In this document: positions 1 through 7,404 of the stretch, piece after piece | Position numbering within the stretch: the first letter of the stretch is position 1 | Layout: each line of letters opens with the position of its first letter | Notes under the pieces: generated by a model | Told to the model about the DNA's origin: nothing | What the model saw: only the letters and a program-made list of their open reading frames with translations | The model's database searches: none | Made by a program: the position numbers and the translations under genes | NCBI GenBank assembly: GCA_036401335.1 | Contig: DASWVC010000407.1 | Location: forward strand, 1 to 10,872 | Reading direction: 5' to 3' | Length of the DNA stretch: 10,872 nt | Origin: DASWVC01 sp036401335 | GTDB taxonomy: Bacteria > Verrucomicrobiota > Verrucomicrobiia > Chthoniobacterales > JAFAMB01

Positions 1-726
1 GCCGCCATTGACCTCAATGCCGTGGCGCCGGTGTTGAAGGAGGGCCGGAAACGGGGCATCGTCGTTACCACCTTCGATGCGGATGCCGCCACCACTGCCC
101 GCGACATGTTCGTCAATCAACTCTCGTACGAGCAGGCCGCCAAGACCATGCTTGACTGCGCGTTGCTGGACGTTCCGCAAGGCGGCGAAATCGCCTTCGT
201 CGCCGCCTCGCCGACTTCGCCGAACCACATGGCCCACATCAAATTCATGACCGAATTCACCCAGAATGATCCGAAGTACAAGGTCTTCAAGGTGGTCGAC
301 ACGCAGTTCGCCGGGGACGACGACTCGAAAAGTTACGATGTCGCTGTCAATTTGATGCAGGCGCATCCCGACTTGAAAGTGATTATTTCTTCTTCGGCGG
401 TCAGTGCGCCGGCTGCAGCCCGGGCCATCGTTGCCACCGGAAGGAGCGGGAAGGTTTTTGCAACCGGGTTTGCCTTGCCGAGCGCAATCAAGAACTATTT
501 GGCCGACGGTTCGGAAAAAGCTTTCGCCCTTTGGAGCCCCTATGAGCTTGGCTACCTCGCAACCTACGTCACGCATTTGAAGCTCGCCGGCAAACTTGAG
601 ATTAAACCGGGAGTGACGTTCGAGGCCGGCAAGGCCGGGCAGTACACCGTGGGGAAAGATGGCGAGATCGTGTACGGCAAGCCGCTGATCTTCACCAAAG
701 AGACCGTAGATCAGGCCGGTTTCTGA
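1..726 (+). CDS. ABC transporter periplasmic substrate-binding protein, rhamnose / autoinducer-2 type (3' part)
   Basis: The reading frame is open from the first base to a TGA at 724-726, so the start and the signal peptide lie upstream of the window; about 241 residues are visible. The protein belongs to the periplasmic-binding-protein class that delivers sugars to an ABC importer (the Peripla_BP_4 fold shared by RhaS, RbsB and LsrB). Visible family features are the VTTFDADA segment, which usually carries a ligand-contacting Asp, the acidic GDDDSKSYD stretch, the hinge-like PDLKVII followed by a helix rich in Ala, and FALWSPYELGYL, which closely matches the FALWNPxxLGYL stretch I recall from RhaS/LsrB-like proteins. 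Rhamnose or a related deoxysugar, or AI-2, are therefore the best ligand guesses, but the ligand cannot be fixed from the sequence. No transporter permease or ATPase gene follows it, so any partners must lie upstream. Family call firm, ligand uncertain. Confidence 0.85.
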   Translation, partial: AAIDLNAVAPVLKEGRKRGIVVTTFDADAATTARDMFVNQLSYEQAAKTMLDCALLDVPQGGEIAFVAASPTSPNHMAHIKFMTEFTQNDPKYKVFKVVDTQFAGDDDSKSYDVAVNLMQAHPDLKVIISSSAVSAPAAARAIVATGRSGKVFATGFALPSAIKNYLADGSEKAFALWSPYELGYLATYVTHLKLAGKLEIKPGVTFEAGKAGQYTVGKDGEIVYGKPLIFTKETVDQAGF

Positions 727-1076
727 TCAAACAGGACCTGCGCCGGTAAAATACTTGGTCGCACACGGGTGCCCTGGCAAGTCCTGTGGAGGAGCCTCCG
801 GGAGCACCTGTGGTCGGCCAGGAAAGGCTGTCCTTGCGCTCGTTCGCAGCGTCCCGAGTGGGGCAACTCCCCCTCTAACGCTATATCGAGTGTATAGTTT
901 TTGGCGTTCTATACCTACTGATAAAATCTGTGTTTTGCGACTCAGGATCATGCTTGCTTCTCGTTTGTGACCTACGATTAAGGTAGTGGTTTACCGTTGC
1001 TGCCCGAGCTGGCAACCGCTCTCCTGCGCTTTTGGGCAACCTGGATCTGACCTGTTAACCGCTTATCAATAAACCA
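727..1076. other. non-coding gap with nested inverted repeats and AT-rich leader
   Basis: I see no convincing gene in these 350 bases; short open frames here have no family resemblance and no ribosome site. The first part holds nested inverted repeats: CCTGGC at 773-778 pairs with GCCAGG at 817-822, and GGAGG at 788-792 with CCTCC at 795-799. They might end transcription of the binding-protein gene, but no T-run follows. The second part, about 875-930, is AT-rich and includes CTATA/TATAG arms at 881-885 and 893-897, a TATAGT at 893-898, and a TTGGCG (901-906) followed 15 bases later by TAAAAT (922-927). Either could be the promoter of the HAF-repeat gene, which would leave a leader of about 140-180 bases. 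In that leader GTTGC and GCAAC arms near 996-1014 could form a further hairpin. Confidence 0.4.
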
Positions 1077-2129
1077 ATGTACTCCCTCCCGACGTTAACC
1101 TTTTTGAGCCTGGCATTCACTGTCGCAGCCTCCTTTTCCGTCCCCGTAGACGGGGCCCCCACTTACACCCTGACCGACCTGGGTGTGCTGCCCGGGGGTA
1201 AGGGCAGCGCCGGCACCGGGGTGAACAGTTTGGGCCAGGCGGTAGGTTACGGGGATGACGCCAACGGACTTTCCCGCGGCATTCTTTACTCAAAAGGCAA
1301 ACTCACCGACTTGGGGGCCGTTCCGGATGCCTCCTACTACAGCTTCGCTTACACCATCAACACCGTCGGTCAAATGGCGGGCGCCTCTGAGAACACAGCC
1401 GGTGCGATCTCCTGGGGCTGGATCGCGACGGGAGGAAAGGCCCTGGCCTTTCAAGCCCCTGGCAGCACGCAGACCGCCGTTAACGCGATCAATGAACTTG
1501 GAGAAGCGGTCGGGTACAACGTGGATGCAAACCAGCATCAACACGCGTTCCAGCGCCAACCGACGGGTGAGTTCATCGACCTCGGCCTTTTTGGGGGCAC
1601 CGATTCGGTGGCCAGCGCAATCAATAACGCGGGCCAGGTGGTTGGATATTTTACCGACAGCACCGGGATCATCCATGCGTTTCTGGCCTACGAAAGCGGC
1701 ACGGGCCATTACGACCTTGGCTCTTTGGGCGGCAGTACGGCGGCGAATGGGGTCAATGATCTGGGTCAGGTCGTGGGCTATTCCCAAACCTCGAAAGTGG
1801 TGACTGAGGATCACCCCCGTCACGCCTTCCTTTTTTCGAACGGCAAATTGACGGACCTTGGCACTCTAAAAGGAGCCGGCACTGTGGCTTACGCCATCAG
1901 CGACCTGGGCGAGATCGTGGGCACGGCAACGCTCACCGCGGGAGGTTCCCACGGTTTCCTTTACGCATCGGGAGTGATGAACGACCTGAATGATCTTCTT
2001 GCTCCGGCGGCCAAAGGCTACGTCGTCCTCCAAGCCCTGGGGATCAATGCCCTGGGCCAGATCGTGGGCACGGCAACGACCCCGGATAAAGTCAGCAGTC
2101 ATGCCGTGCTGCTGACCCCCCAGCAATAG
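1077..2129 (+). CDS. secreted HAF-repeat protein
   Basis: The 350-residue product has a Sec-type signal peptide (hydrophobic residues about 4-20, likely cleavage near VDGA, residue 27) followed by roughly seven repeats of 40-50 residues. Each repeat follows the pattern HAFLY..GK.TDLGTLGG...A..IN..GQVVG, the signature of the 'probable extracellular repeat, HAF family' (TIGR02913). Examples are YTLTDLGVLPGG, HAFLFSNGKLTDLGTL and INNAGQVVGYF. The repeats probably stack as blades or turns of a secreted structural domain; the biochemical role of HAF proteins is not established. The C-terminus is a plain LLTPQQ with no visible PEP-CTERM or other sorting tail. The ATG at 1077 is chosen because it starts the signal peptide directly, although no Shine-Dalgarno sequence precedes it. 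It appears to be a single gene, converging on the L,D-transpeptidase gene 89 bases away. Confidence 0.9.
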   Translation: MYSLPTLTFLSLAFTVAASFSVPVDGAPTYTLTDLGVLPGGKGSAGTGVNSLGQAVGYGDDANGLSRGILYSKGKLTDLGAVPDASYYSFAYTINTVGQMAGASENTAGAISWGWIATGGKALAFQAPGSTQTAVNAINELGEAVGYNVDANQHQHAFQRQPTGEFIDLGLFGGTDSVASAINNAGQVVGYFTDSTGIIHAFLAYESGTGHYDLGSLGGSTAANGVNDLGQVVGYSQTSKVVTEDHPRHAFLFSNGKLTDLGTLKGAGTVAYAISDLGEIVGTATLTAGGSHGFLYASGVMNDLNDLLAPAAKGYVVLQALGINALGQIVGTATTPDKVSSHAVLLTPQQ

Positions 2130-2218
2130 CTGGCTTGGATGCTTCGTGGCAGCACGGTCTGCTGAAACCGTAACACCTCCCTGCCTTGGCTGCCTGTGCC
2201 TGGGAAGACGCCCGCTGT

Positions 2219-2755
2219 TTACCTGCGGGTGGGGCCAGGGAAAAGGCACTTCCAGAACGGCCGCGATTTGGGGGCAGACGGCGGGACGGTTTTGGTCACC
2301 GGTGGCGTTGCGATGAGGCCGAAACGGCTTCCAGGCCGGATTTTTACCGGGGTTCCGATGCCCACGAGGTCGTAAAGTTCTTCCGCGGCTTGCGCGGTGG
2401 CCACGCGAATGCAGCCGTGGCTGGCCGCATACCCAGGGTTGTACCCGTAATGGATCCCGTAGGGCGAACCGCTGAGGCGAAGAAAAAACGGCATCTGGAC
2501 GTGGTAAATGCTGGAGCGCCGGTTCAGGCATTTATCACTGACGGAATAGTTTCCGGTCGGGGTTTCGAATCCTCGCTTTCCCGTTGAAATTCCGGTTTGC
2601 AGGACGGCGCTGGCGCCGCGGTAGTAGGTGAGGGTTTGCGCTCCGAGATTGATATCAATCCGGTTGCATGGCGAGTGCGGGGAATTGCCTGCGCCGGCGG
2701 GCGACACGGTGCAGACCAGTGCGGCAAATGCAAGAAAGGGGAGGGCTGTAGGCAT
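2219..2755 (-). CDS. secreted L,D-transpeptidase (YkuD domain)
   Basis: The 178-residue protein begins with a signal peptide (residues 1-22, ending SPAGA). A YkuD-type catalytic domain follows, spanning about residues 31-140. It starts with the typical strand pattern RIDINLGAQTLTYYRG, continues with a TGKRGFETPTGNYSV segment, and holds the active site: His102 in GIHYG, then Ser112-His113-Gly114-Cys115-Ile-Arg117, where Cys115 is the nucleophile of the family. Such enzymes form 3-3 cross-links in peptidoglycan or attach proteins to it in the periplasm. The tail (about 141-178) is rich in Pro, Lys and Arg and has no recognisable domain. No LysM or other wall-binding domain is present. The ATG at 2755 gives a complete signal peptide; no clear ribosome site precedes it. 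The gene is divergent from the beta-barrel gene at 2946 and may share a control region with it. Confidence 0.9.
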   Translation of the reverse strand: MPTALPFLAFAALVCTVSPAGAGNSPHSPCNRIDINLGAQTLTYYRGASAVLQTGISTGKRGFETPTGNYSVSDKCLNRRSSIYHVQMPFFLRLSGSPYGIHYGYNPGYAASHGCIRVATAQAAEELYDLVGIGTPVKIRPGSRFGLIATPPVTKTVPPSAPKSRPFWKCLFPGPTRR

Positions 2756-2945
2756 CGGGTAGACAATGAACGCGAATGACGTAACCGATCGGCGCTCTCC
2801 GACTCGCCTTAATCTAGTTTCTATTGTAAATATTATATTTATAAGATTGCTGGGGAAGGCGTAGAAGTCTTTCTGCAGGCTTTACCTCGCCCGGTCTCTC
2901 CTTGGTTTTCGCACGCTTCGGCGTTAGTGCTCTGGGTTACGCCTC
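2756..2945. promoter_or_regulatory. divergent AT-rich control region between L,D-transpeptidase and outer-membrane protein genes
   Basis: These 190 bases separate two divergently read genes. Bases about 2811-2849 are strikingly AT-rich against the GC-rich background. They include a TATAAT on the minus strand (plus-strand 2832-2837) that could serve the transpeptidase gene, and a TATAAG on the plus strand (2840-2845) that could serve the beta-barrel gene. No matching -35 hexamer stands out for either, so only the general promoter placement is supported. The 100 bases before the ATG at 2946 are unremarkable. Confidence 0.4.
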
Positions 2946-3851
2946 ATGAACACTTTGACGGCAACCAGCTTGCTAACGGTATTTGCAGTCGCCTCCACGG
3001 CTTTTGCGCAATCGACGGCGACGACGCCAAATGTTTCCGGTGGCACAACGCCGTCCTCTCCACCGGACGTTGACCGAAGCGCTTACAACCTCTTTCATCC
3101 CGATCCGCCGGCGCAGATGCGGGACTTTGTTCCTGACCGTCCAACCGTCACCGACGGGCCGTACACGGTCGATCCCGGACACTTCCTCCTGGAAGTAGGG
3201 CTTTTCGAGTACGCGCGGGACCGTTACAACCCCGGGAACAACCGGCTGGATGGTTTTACGGTCGGCGATACCAATTTGCGGATCGGAGTGCTTGGCAACG
3301 CCGAGGTGGACTTCCTGATGGCCGCGTACAGCTACGTCCGAACGAAAGACAATGTGTCCGGTGCCCACCTCAAACAGAGTGGCCCTGGCGACCTGACGTT
3401 AAGGTCCAAGGTGAACCTTTACGGAAATGACGGTGGTTCCGTGGCAGTCGGCCTTATTCCGTTTGTCACCTTACCGACGGGACGTAACGGCATTGGGAAC
3501 CGGGGGTTCAGCGGCGGCGTGGGCCTGCCGGTGCAATTCGCTTTGAGCGGCGGTTTCCAGCTGGCAATGGAAACCACCGTTCAGTCAGTCCACCAACCGG
3601 GAGGCGGCTCCTTCTTCGATTACCTGAATTCGGTGAGCCTTGGGCATTCGCTTACGAAAAAACTTAGCACGTACGTCGAGTTCGTTGCCGATCTAAGTAC
3701 GGTCGCGCACACGGGTTGGATCGGCACCTTTGACACCGGGTTGACGTATCAAGCCGGGGCCAATTGGGAATTGGACACAGGGGTAGAGTTTGGTGTGACC
3801 AAAGAAGCCAACGACAGCTTTACCTTTATCGGAGCTGCCTGGCGTTATTAG
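2946..3851 (+). CDS. outer-membrane beta-barrel protein, PF13557 (MetA-pathway of phenol degradation) family
   Basis: The 301-residue product has a signal peptide with an AFA cleavage site after residue 21, then a low-complexity Ser/Thr/Pro linker to about residue 42. The rest is a chain of alternating polar and hydrophobic strands typical of an outer-membrane barrel. The segment DRPTVTDGPYTVDPGHF (64-80), continuing into a strand LLEVGLFEYARD, is the characteristic start of the PF13557 family, which annotators call 'transporter' or 'phenol degradation MetA'. Later strands (LRIGVLGNAEVDF, SVAVGLIPFVTLPTG, FDTGLTYQAGANWELDTGVEFG) fit the family. The chain ends in an aromatic residue (AAWRY), as expected for insertion by the Bam machinery. 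Members are thought to be passive outer-membrane channels, but substrates are mostly unknown and no aromatic-degradation gene is nearby. The ATG at 2946 directly starts the signal peptide; no Shine-Dalgarno sequence is seen. Confidence 0.8.
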   Translation: MNTLTATSLLTVFAVASTAFAQSTATTPNVSGGTTPSSPPDVDRSAYNLFHPDPPAQMRDFVPDRPTVTDGPYTVDPGHFLLEVGLFEYARDRYNPGNNRLDGFTVGDTNLRIGVLGNAEVDFLMAAYSYVRTKDNVSGAHLKQSGPGDLTLRSKVNLYGNDGGSVAVGLIPFVTLPTGRNGIGNRGFSGGVGLPVQFALSGGFQLAMETTVQSVHQPGGGSFFDYLNSVSLGHSLTKKLSTYVEFVADLSTVAHTGWIGTFDTGLTYQAGANWELDTGVEFGVTKEANDSFTFIGAAWRY

Positions 3852-3856
3852 CGCCC

Positions 3857-3898
3857 GGGAAGAAGGTGTCGGGGTATCGGTGTGTGGGGGTGTTGGGG
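3857..3898 (+). repeat. G-rich imperfect short repeat
   Basis: Directly after the beta-barrel gene there are three imperfect copies of GTGTNGGGG (starting near 3867, 3882 and 3890) within a stretch holding four runs of three or more G. It may be a decayed short tandem repeat. The four G-runs could in principle fold as a loose G-quadruplex, although two of the loops are about 11 bases long. No terminator-like stem with a T-run is present. Confidence 0.35.
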
Positions 3899-3927
3899 TA
3901 ATTCCACTACGGTGAGGGCTTTTGGGC

Positions 3928-3960
3928 CCCCAATGGGCACGGGATCGGGCGGCGGCCCGG
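3928..3960 (+). repeat. 33-base interspersed repeat block, copy 1
   Basis: This block matches 10549-10581 at 29 of 33 positions by direct alignment. Both copies begin CCCCAATGGGCAC, share GCGGCGGCC, and lie 4-8 bases before a palindromic hairpin, which suggests the block is the left part of a larger mobile or replicated repeat unit. Confidence 0.6.
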
Positions 3961-3963
3961 CAA

Positions 3964-3988
3964 GGCGGCGAGTAGTCCTTTCGCCACC
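3964..3988 (+). repeat. palindromic hairpin repeat, decayed copy
   Basis: Stem GGCGGCGA pairs with TCGCCACC with one mismatch. The nine-base loop GTAGTCCTT looks like the family loop with three extra bases. The intact version of the same stem occurs at 10629-10650, so this copy is probably a degenerate member of that group. Confidence 0.6.
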
Positions 3989-4014
3989 AACGCAACGCGA
4001 CGGGGCCTTCGGTA

Positions 4015-4038
4015 GGGGCGCTTGTCCCCAAGCGCCCC
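4015..4038 (+). repeat. palindromic hairpin repeat, perfect stem
   Basis: Stem GGGGCGCTT is perfectly complementary to AAGCGCCCC around the six-base loop GTCCCC. It is preceded by GGTA, so the leader reads GGTAGGGG as in the other copies. It lies 66 bases past the end of the aldo/keto reductase gene and 163 bases past the barrel gene, between two convergent genes, where it could also help end transcription. Confidence 0.7.
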
Positions 4039-4104
4039 CGGCGTAAGGTTGATTGCCCTGACCGACCCCGCGGGGCAACCGCTGCGCCCATCCCCGACTT
4101 CAGG

Positions 4105-5154
4105 CTACAGGTGAGGTCCAAGCAACGAAAGGTCGGCCGGGCTGAGGCGTTCCTTGGCCGTTTTCGCCTGGTGCCAGTAGGGGTACAGCAACACTGGCGC
4201 GCTGACCTCGTCGAGACGCTGGCGCTCTTCGGGCGTGAGCGTCAGGTTAGCCGCCGCCAGGTTATCGGCAAGTTGCTCCTCGGTGCGGGCACCGATGACG
4301 AGGGAAGTGACCCCGGGACGGCCCAGCAAATAGGCCAGGGCAACCTGTGCCGCCGAGACCTTACGCGCCTCTGCGACCGCCACTAGCGCTTCAATCACGT
4401 CGTAAAGCTTCTCTTCGCTATGGATGGGGGGTTCACCCCAGTTGTTCAAGTGGCGCGACCCTTCCGGCCCTTGTTGGCCCCGGCGGTATTTACCGGACAT
4501 GAGCCCGCCGGCCAAGGGGCTCCACACGAGAATGCCCAGTCCCTGGTCCAGGGTAATCGGGACAAGTTCGTATTCCGCGTCCCGGGCTTGCAACGAGTAA
4601 TAAATTTGCTGGCTGACGAAACGCATGTAGCCATAGCGTTCTGACGTGGCTAGGGCTTTCATCAAGTGCCAGCCCGAGTAGTTGGATGCTCCGATGTAAC
4701 GGACTTTGCCGGAACGCACCAAGCTGTCCAGGGCTTCCAACGATTCTTCCAGGGGGGTCTGACCGTCCCATTCGTGCAATTGGTAAAGGTCGATGTGATC
4801 GGTCCGGAGGCGGCGTAAGCTCTGCTCGCAGGACCGGATCAGGTGGTAACGCGACACGCCGCCGTCGTTCGGACGATCGCCCATGACCATCCGCGCTTTG
4901 GTGGCGATAAGAACGTCGTCCCGACGCCCTTGGAGGACCTCGCCAAGGATCTCTTCAGAGACCCCGTGTGAGTAAATGTCCGCCGTGTCAAACAGGTTGA
5001 CGCCTGCTTCGATGCAAAGGTCGACCTGACGCCTGGCCCCGTCGACGTCCGTGGAGCCCACCTTGCTGAAGACGGTTCGGCCGCCAAACGTCATCGTGCC
5101 AAGGCTGAGGACGGAGACGCGCAGGCCGGATTTTCCGAGTTGACGATATTCCAT
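4105..5154 (-). CDS. aldo/keto reductase (NADPH-dependent oxidoreductase)
   Basis: The 349-residue product is a full-length cytosolic aldo/keto reductase with a TIM-barrel fold. It opens with MEYRQLGKSGLRVSVLSLGT, the standard start of the family. The catalytic tetrad is complete: Asp56 and Tyr61 in FDTADIYSHGVSEEILG, Lys86 in IATKA, and His127 in LYQLHEWD. The NADPH-binding C-terminal motif GARTEEQLADNL is at 288-299. The sequence type (large AKR with FxxGVSEE and SQQIYYSLQARDAE) resembles the subgroup related to YajO/Tas-like reductases and plant perakine-type enzymes, which reduce aldehydes and ketones; the substrate cannot be read from the sequence. The ATG at 5154 matches the family start exactly; a weak GGGG lies upstream. 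It is divergent from the DCC-LMF gene, has no operon partner, and is not obviously linked to it in function. Confidence 0.93.
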   Translation of the reverse strand: MEYRQLGKSGLRVSVLSLGTMTFGGRTVFSKVGSTDVDGARRQVDLCIEAGVNLFDTADIYSHGVSEEILGEVLQGRRDDVLIATKARMVMGDRPNDGGVSRYHLIRSCEQSLRRLRTDHIDLYQLHEWDGQTPLEESLEALDSLVRSGKVRYIGASNYSGWHLMKALATSERYGYMRFVSQQIYYSLQARDAEYELVPITLDQGLGILVWSPLAGGLMSGKYRRGQQGPEGSRHLNNWGEPPIHSEEKLYDVIEALVAVAEARKVSAAQVALAYLLGRPGVTSLVIGARTEEQLADNLAAANLTLTPEERQRLDEVSAPVLLYPYWHQAKTAKERLSPADLSLLGPHL

Positions 5155-5390
5155 GGGGGGACCCCTACATCACCGGTGGGAACCTGCCAACGCCTTATAA
5201 AGCGCCAACGAAAAGCACGTCGGCTTAGCCTTTTCCGGCTGCTTGCCCCGGGATCAATCCTGCGCTTAGGATCAACGGCCCGGCTCGAGCCAACGCGACG
5301 AATGGTTTCCTGGGTCGTGCCGAGCCGGCAACGTGCGCGAAAGACGACGAACGTGGTGCAATCCCAGTGAAAACTGAGGTACCGTTCTCC
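5155..5390. promoter_or_regulatory. divergent control region between aldo/keto reductase and DCC-LMF genes
   Basis: These 236 bases should contain promoters in both directions, but no strong -35/-10 pair is visible. On the minus strand a TATAAG (plus 5194-5199) lies about 40 bases before the reductase ATG. An inverted repeat, CCGGCTCG at 5280-5287 and CGAGCCGG at 5321-5328 with 33 bases between, could be a regulator site or a chance GC-rich match. A TGAGG at 5375-5379 is the probable ribosome site for the ATG at 5391. Confidence 0.3.
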
Positions 5391-7295
5391 ATGGCAGGCA
5401 AGCAGGCGGGCACGCCCGTCCATTTTCGGTGCCCGGATCGGCTGGTGCACGTTCCGCCGCCGGCAAAACCGCGGTTGATCTATGACGGGGACTGCCATTT
5501 CTGCATGCGCTGGGTGCTCCGATGGCAGGAAATCACCCGGGACCGCGTCGACTATGCACCTTTTCAAAGTGAACAGGACCACTTTGCCCCGGACATCCCG
5601 GTCGAGTGTTTCCAGAGTGCCGTTCGCCTGGTTGAACCTGACGGCCGCGTTTCTGGCGGCGCCGAAGCCGTTTTTCGTCTGCTGACCTATGGCGGGGGCG
5701 TGACCCGCGGGCTGCTCCTCAGCAGCTACCGTCAGGTGCCGCCATTCGCCCGGGTGGCAGAGTTCGGCTACGGCCTGGTTGCGCGTCACCGTGACGTTGC
5801 CTCCGGCTTGACCACCCTCCTTTGGGGAAAGAACGACGACGCGGTTTGCCGCCCCACCTTTTTTCGCGCGCGCAGCTGGTTTCTCCGGTGGCTGGCGTTT
5901 GTTTACCTGATCGCCTTCACGTCGTTCTGGCTGCAGGCAGACGGGTTGATCGGCGAGGGCGGGATCCTGCCCTTGGCGCCCTGGTTGAGCGCGATTCAGC
6001 ATCGGTTCGGGCCGGAAGCGTACCGCCTTCTTCCCACGCTCTGCTGGTTCAATGCCAGTTCCGGCTTCGTGCATGGGTTGTGCGCGGCCGGGGTTGCCCT
6101 CAGCCTGCTCCTTTTCTTTGGGGTCGCTCCGGCCCTCTGCCTGGCCGGGCTCTGGGTTCTTTACCTTTCCGTGTCGGTTGCCGGCCAGCTTTTCATGGAT
6201 TTTCAATGGGATACGCTTCTCCTGGAAACCGGCTTGCTCAGCATTTTTCTGGCGCCCCTCCGATGGCTGCCGGGGCGCCGGCACGAAGTTTTGCCTTCCT
6301 TCCGCGGGCGCTTCCTCCTGGTCTGGCTGCTGTTTCGCCTCATGTTCATGTCCGGCGTGGTGAAATTGACCAGCGGCGACGAGTCGTGGTGGAACTTCTC
6401 TGCCCTGCGCTGCCATTACGAAACGCAGCCCCTGCCAACGCCGCTTGGGTGGTTGGTTGATCAGGCGCCCGCCGGGTTTCATGCTGCGTCGGCGATCGTG
6501 TTGTTTGCCATCGAGATCGTCTTTCCCTTTTTCCTTTTCGGCCCTCGGCGGCTTCGTTTGATCGGGGCCGTTGGGTTGGTAACTTTGCAGGCCTTGATTG
6601 CCGCCACCGGTAACTACGGCTTCTTTAACCTGCTGACGGTCGGGCTCTGCCTCTATTCCGTCGACGACGCGGTGTGGCCGCGTTTTCGCCGGCCCGGACC
6701 CGCCCCCAGCCGCGCCGCTGGCGCCTGGCCGGCCTGGGTGGTCGTGCCGATCACAGGCGTAACTGTCCTGTTCAGCCTGCCGCTGCTTTGGGAGGCATTT
6801 GTCCCCGAAGCCGACCTTTCGTTGTTCTCGGCCGTCTACCGTTGCATCGAGCCGTTCCGTTCTTTCAATGGTTATGGGTTGTTTCGCGTGATGACGAAAA
6901 CGCGCCCCGAAATCATCGTCGAAGGCAGCATGGATGGCAGCACCTGGATTCCTTATGAGTTCAAATACAAACCCGGCGACCTGCAGCGTGCGCCTCCCGT
7001 CGTGGCCCCATTCCAGCCCCGCCTGGATTGGCAGATGTGGTTCGCGGCACTGGACGACGTCCGGAGCGAGCCGTGGTTCCTGAATTTTCTGGAGCGGCTG
7101 TTGCAAGGGTCGCCTGCCGTTTTGAAATTGCTGCGCACCAACCCCTTTCCCGGGCAGCCTCCCCGCTACGTTCGGGCCCGGGTTTTTCAGTACCACTTCA
7201 CTGATTCAGCCGAGCGAAAGCAGACCGGGGCTTGGTGGAGACGGGATCAGGAGGAGGTGTACTGCCCGGCCATTTCGCTCCAGGATCATCCTTGA
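5391..7295 (+). CDS. DCC thiol-disulfide oxidoreductase domain fused to lipase maturation factor (LMF) membrane protein
   Basis: This is a two-domain membrane protein of about 634 residues. The N-terminal DCC1-like domain (COG3011/DUF393, about 28-145) carries the family motif LIYDGDCHFC with Asp34, Cys35 and Cys38, a thioredoxin-like CxxC pair. The rest (about 160-634) is a lipase maturation factor domain, as in animal LMF1. It has eight or so hydrophobic segments and recognisable LMF stretches: FMDFQWDTLLLETG near 268-281, LTSGDESWWN with a following HYETQPLPTPLGW near 326-354, GNYGFFNLLTV near 408-417, and the soluble C-terminal region starting NGYGLFRVMTKTRPEI near 493. In animals LMF1 helps secreted lipases fold; the bacterial role is not established. 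The ATG at 5391 has a TGAGG 11 bases upstream; an in-frame GTG at 5367 would add eight residues. No lipase gene is in the window. Confidence 0.88.
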   Translation: MAGKQAGTPVHFRCPDRLVHVPPPAKPRLIYDGDCHFCMRWVLRWQEITRDRVDYAPFQSEQDHFAPDIPVECFQSAVRLVEPDGRVSGGAEAVFRLLTYGGGVTRGLLLSSYRQVPPFARVAEFGYGLVARHRDVASGLTTLLWGKNDDAVCRPTFFRARSWFLRWLAFVYLIAFTSFWLQADGLIGEGGILPLAPWLSAIQHRFGPEAYRLLPTLCWFNASSGFVHGLCAAGVALSLLLFFGVAPALCLAGLWVLYLSVSVAGQLFMDFQWDTLLLETGLLSIFLAPLRWLPGRRHEVLPSFRGRFLLVWLLFRLMFMSGVVKLTSGDESWWNFSALRCHYETQPLPTPLGWLVDQAPAGFHAASAIVLFAIEIVFPFFLFGPRRLRLIGAVGLVTLQALIAATGNYGFFNLLTVGLCLYSVDDAVWPRFRRPGPAPSRAAGAWPAWVVVPITGVTVLFSLPLLWEAFVPEADLSLFSAVYRCIEPFRSFNGYGLFRVMTKTRPEIIVEGSMDGSTWIPYEFKYKPGDLQRAPPVVAPFQPRLDWQMWFAALDDVRSEPWFLNFLERLLQGSPAVLKLLRTNPFPGQPPRYVRARVFQYHFTDSAERKQTGAWWRRDQEEVYCPAISLQDHP

Positions 7296-7351
7296 CGGGT
7301 GGTTGGCGGCAAGCGCAGGAGGCCTTCCCCCCGTAAGGATGCGACCGGAAG

Positions 7352-7373
7352 GGTCGCGTGTTCCGACGCGACC
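7352..7373 (+). repeat. palindromic hairpin repeat, perfect stem
   Basis: Stem GGTCGCGT pairs perfectly with ACGCGACC around the six-base loop GTTCCG. The preceding GGAAGGG overlaps the stem and resembles the GGTAGGG leader of other copies. A competing pairing, GCGACC at 7341-7346 with GGTCGC at 7352-7357, is also possible. It lies in the gap between the DCC-LMF gene and the lipoprotein gene. Confidence 0.65.
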
Positions 7374-7380
7374 TCCGGTA

Positions 7381-7404
7381 GGGGAGCTTGTCCTCAAGCG
7401 CCCG
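7381..7404 (+). repeat. palindromic hairpin repeat, imperfect stem
   Basis: After a GGTAGGGG leader, stem GGGGAGCTT pairs with AAGCGCCCG at seven of nine positions around the loop GTCCTC. It is the nearest relative in the window of the perfect hairpin at 4015-4038, from which it differs by a few substitutions. It lies only seven bases after the hairpin at 7352-7373. The rest of the gap 7296-7549 holds no gene and no other structure I can support. Confidence 0.65.

Noticed and set aside
2211..2229. CCCGC / GCGGG stem between the HAF and transpeptidase genes as a terminator
   Set aside because: Five-base arms with a nine-base loop and no T-run, partly inside the transpeptidase stop; too weak to call.
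1866..2531. Minus-strand open frame of 221 codons across the HAF 3' end and the transpeptidase
   Set aside because: It overlaps two well-supported genes, is Pro/Arg/His-rich, and shows no family motif.
5091..7196. Open frame of 701 codons on the minus strand, opposite the DCC-LMF gene
   Set aside because: Its product is a Gln/Pro/Gly/Arg-rich low-complexity chain without any family motif, and it lies antisense to a gene with clear DCC and LMF signatures. Long antisense frames are expected opposite GC-rich codons.
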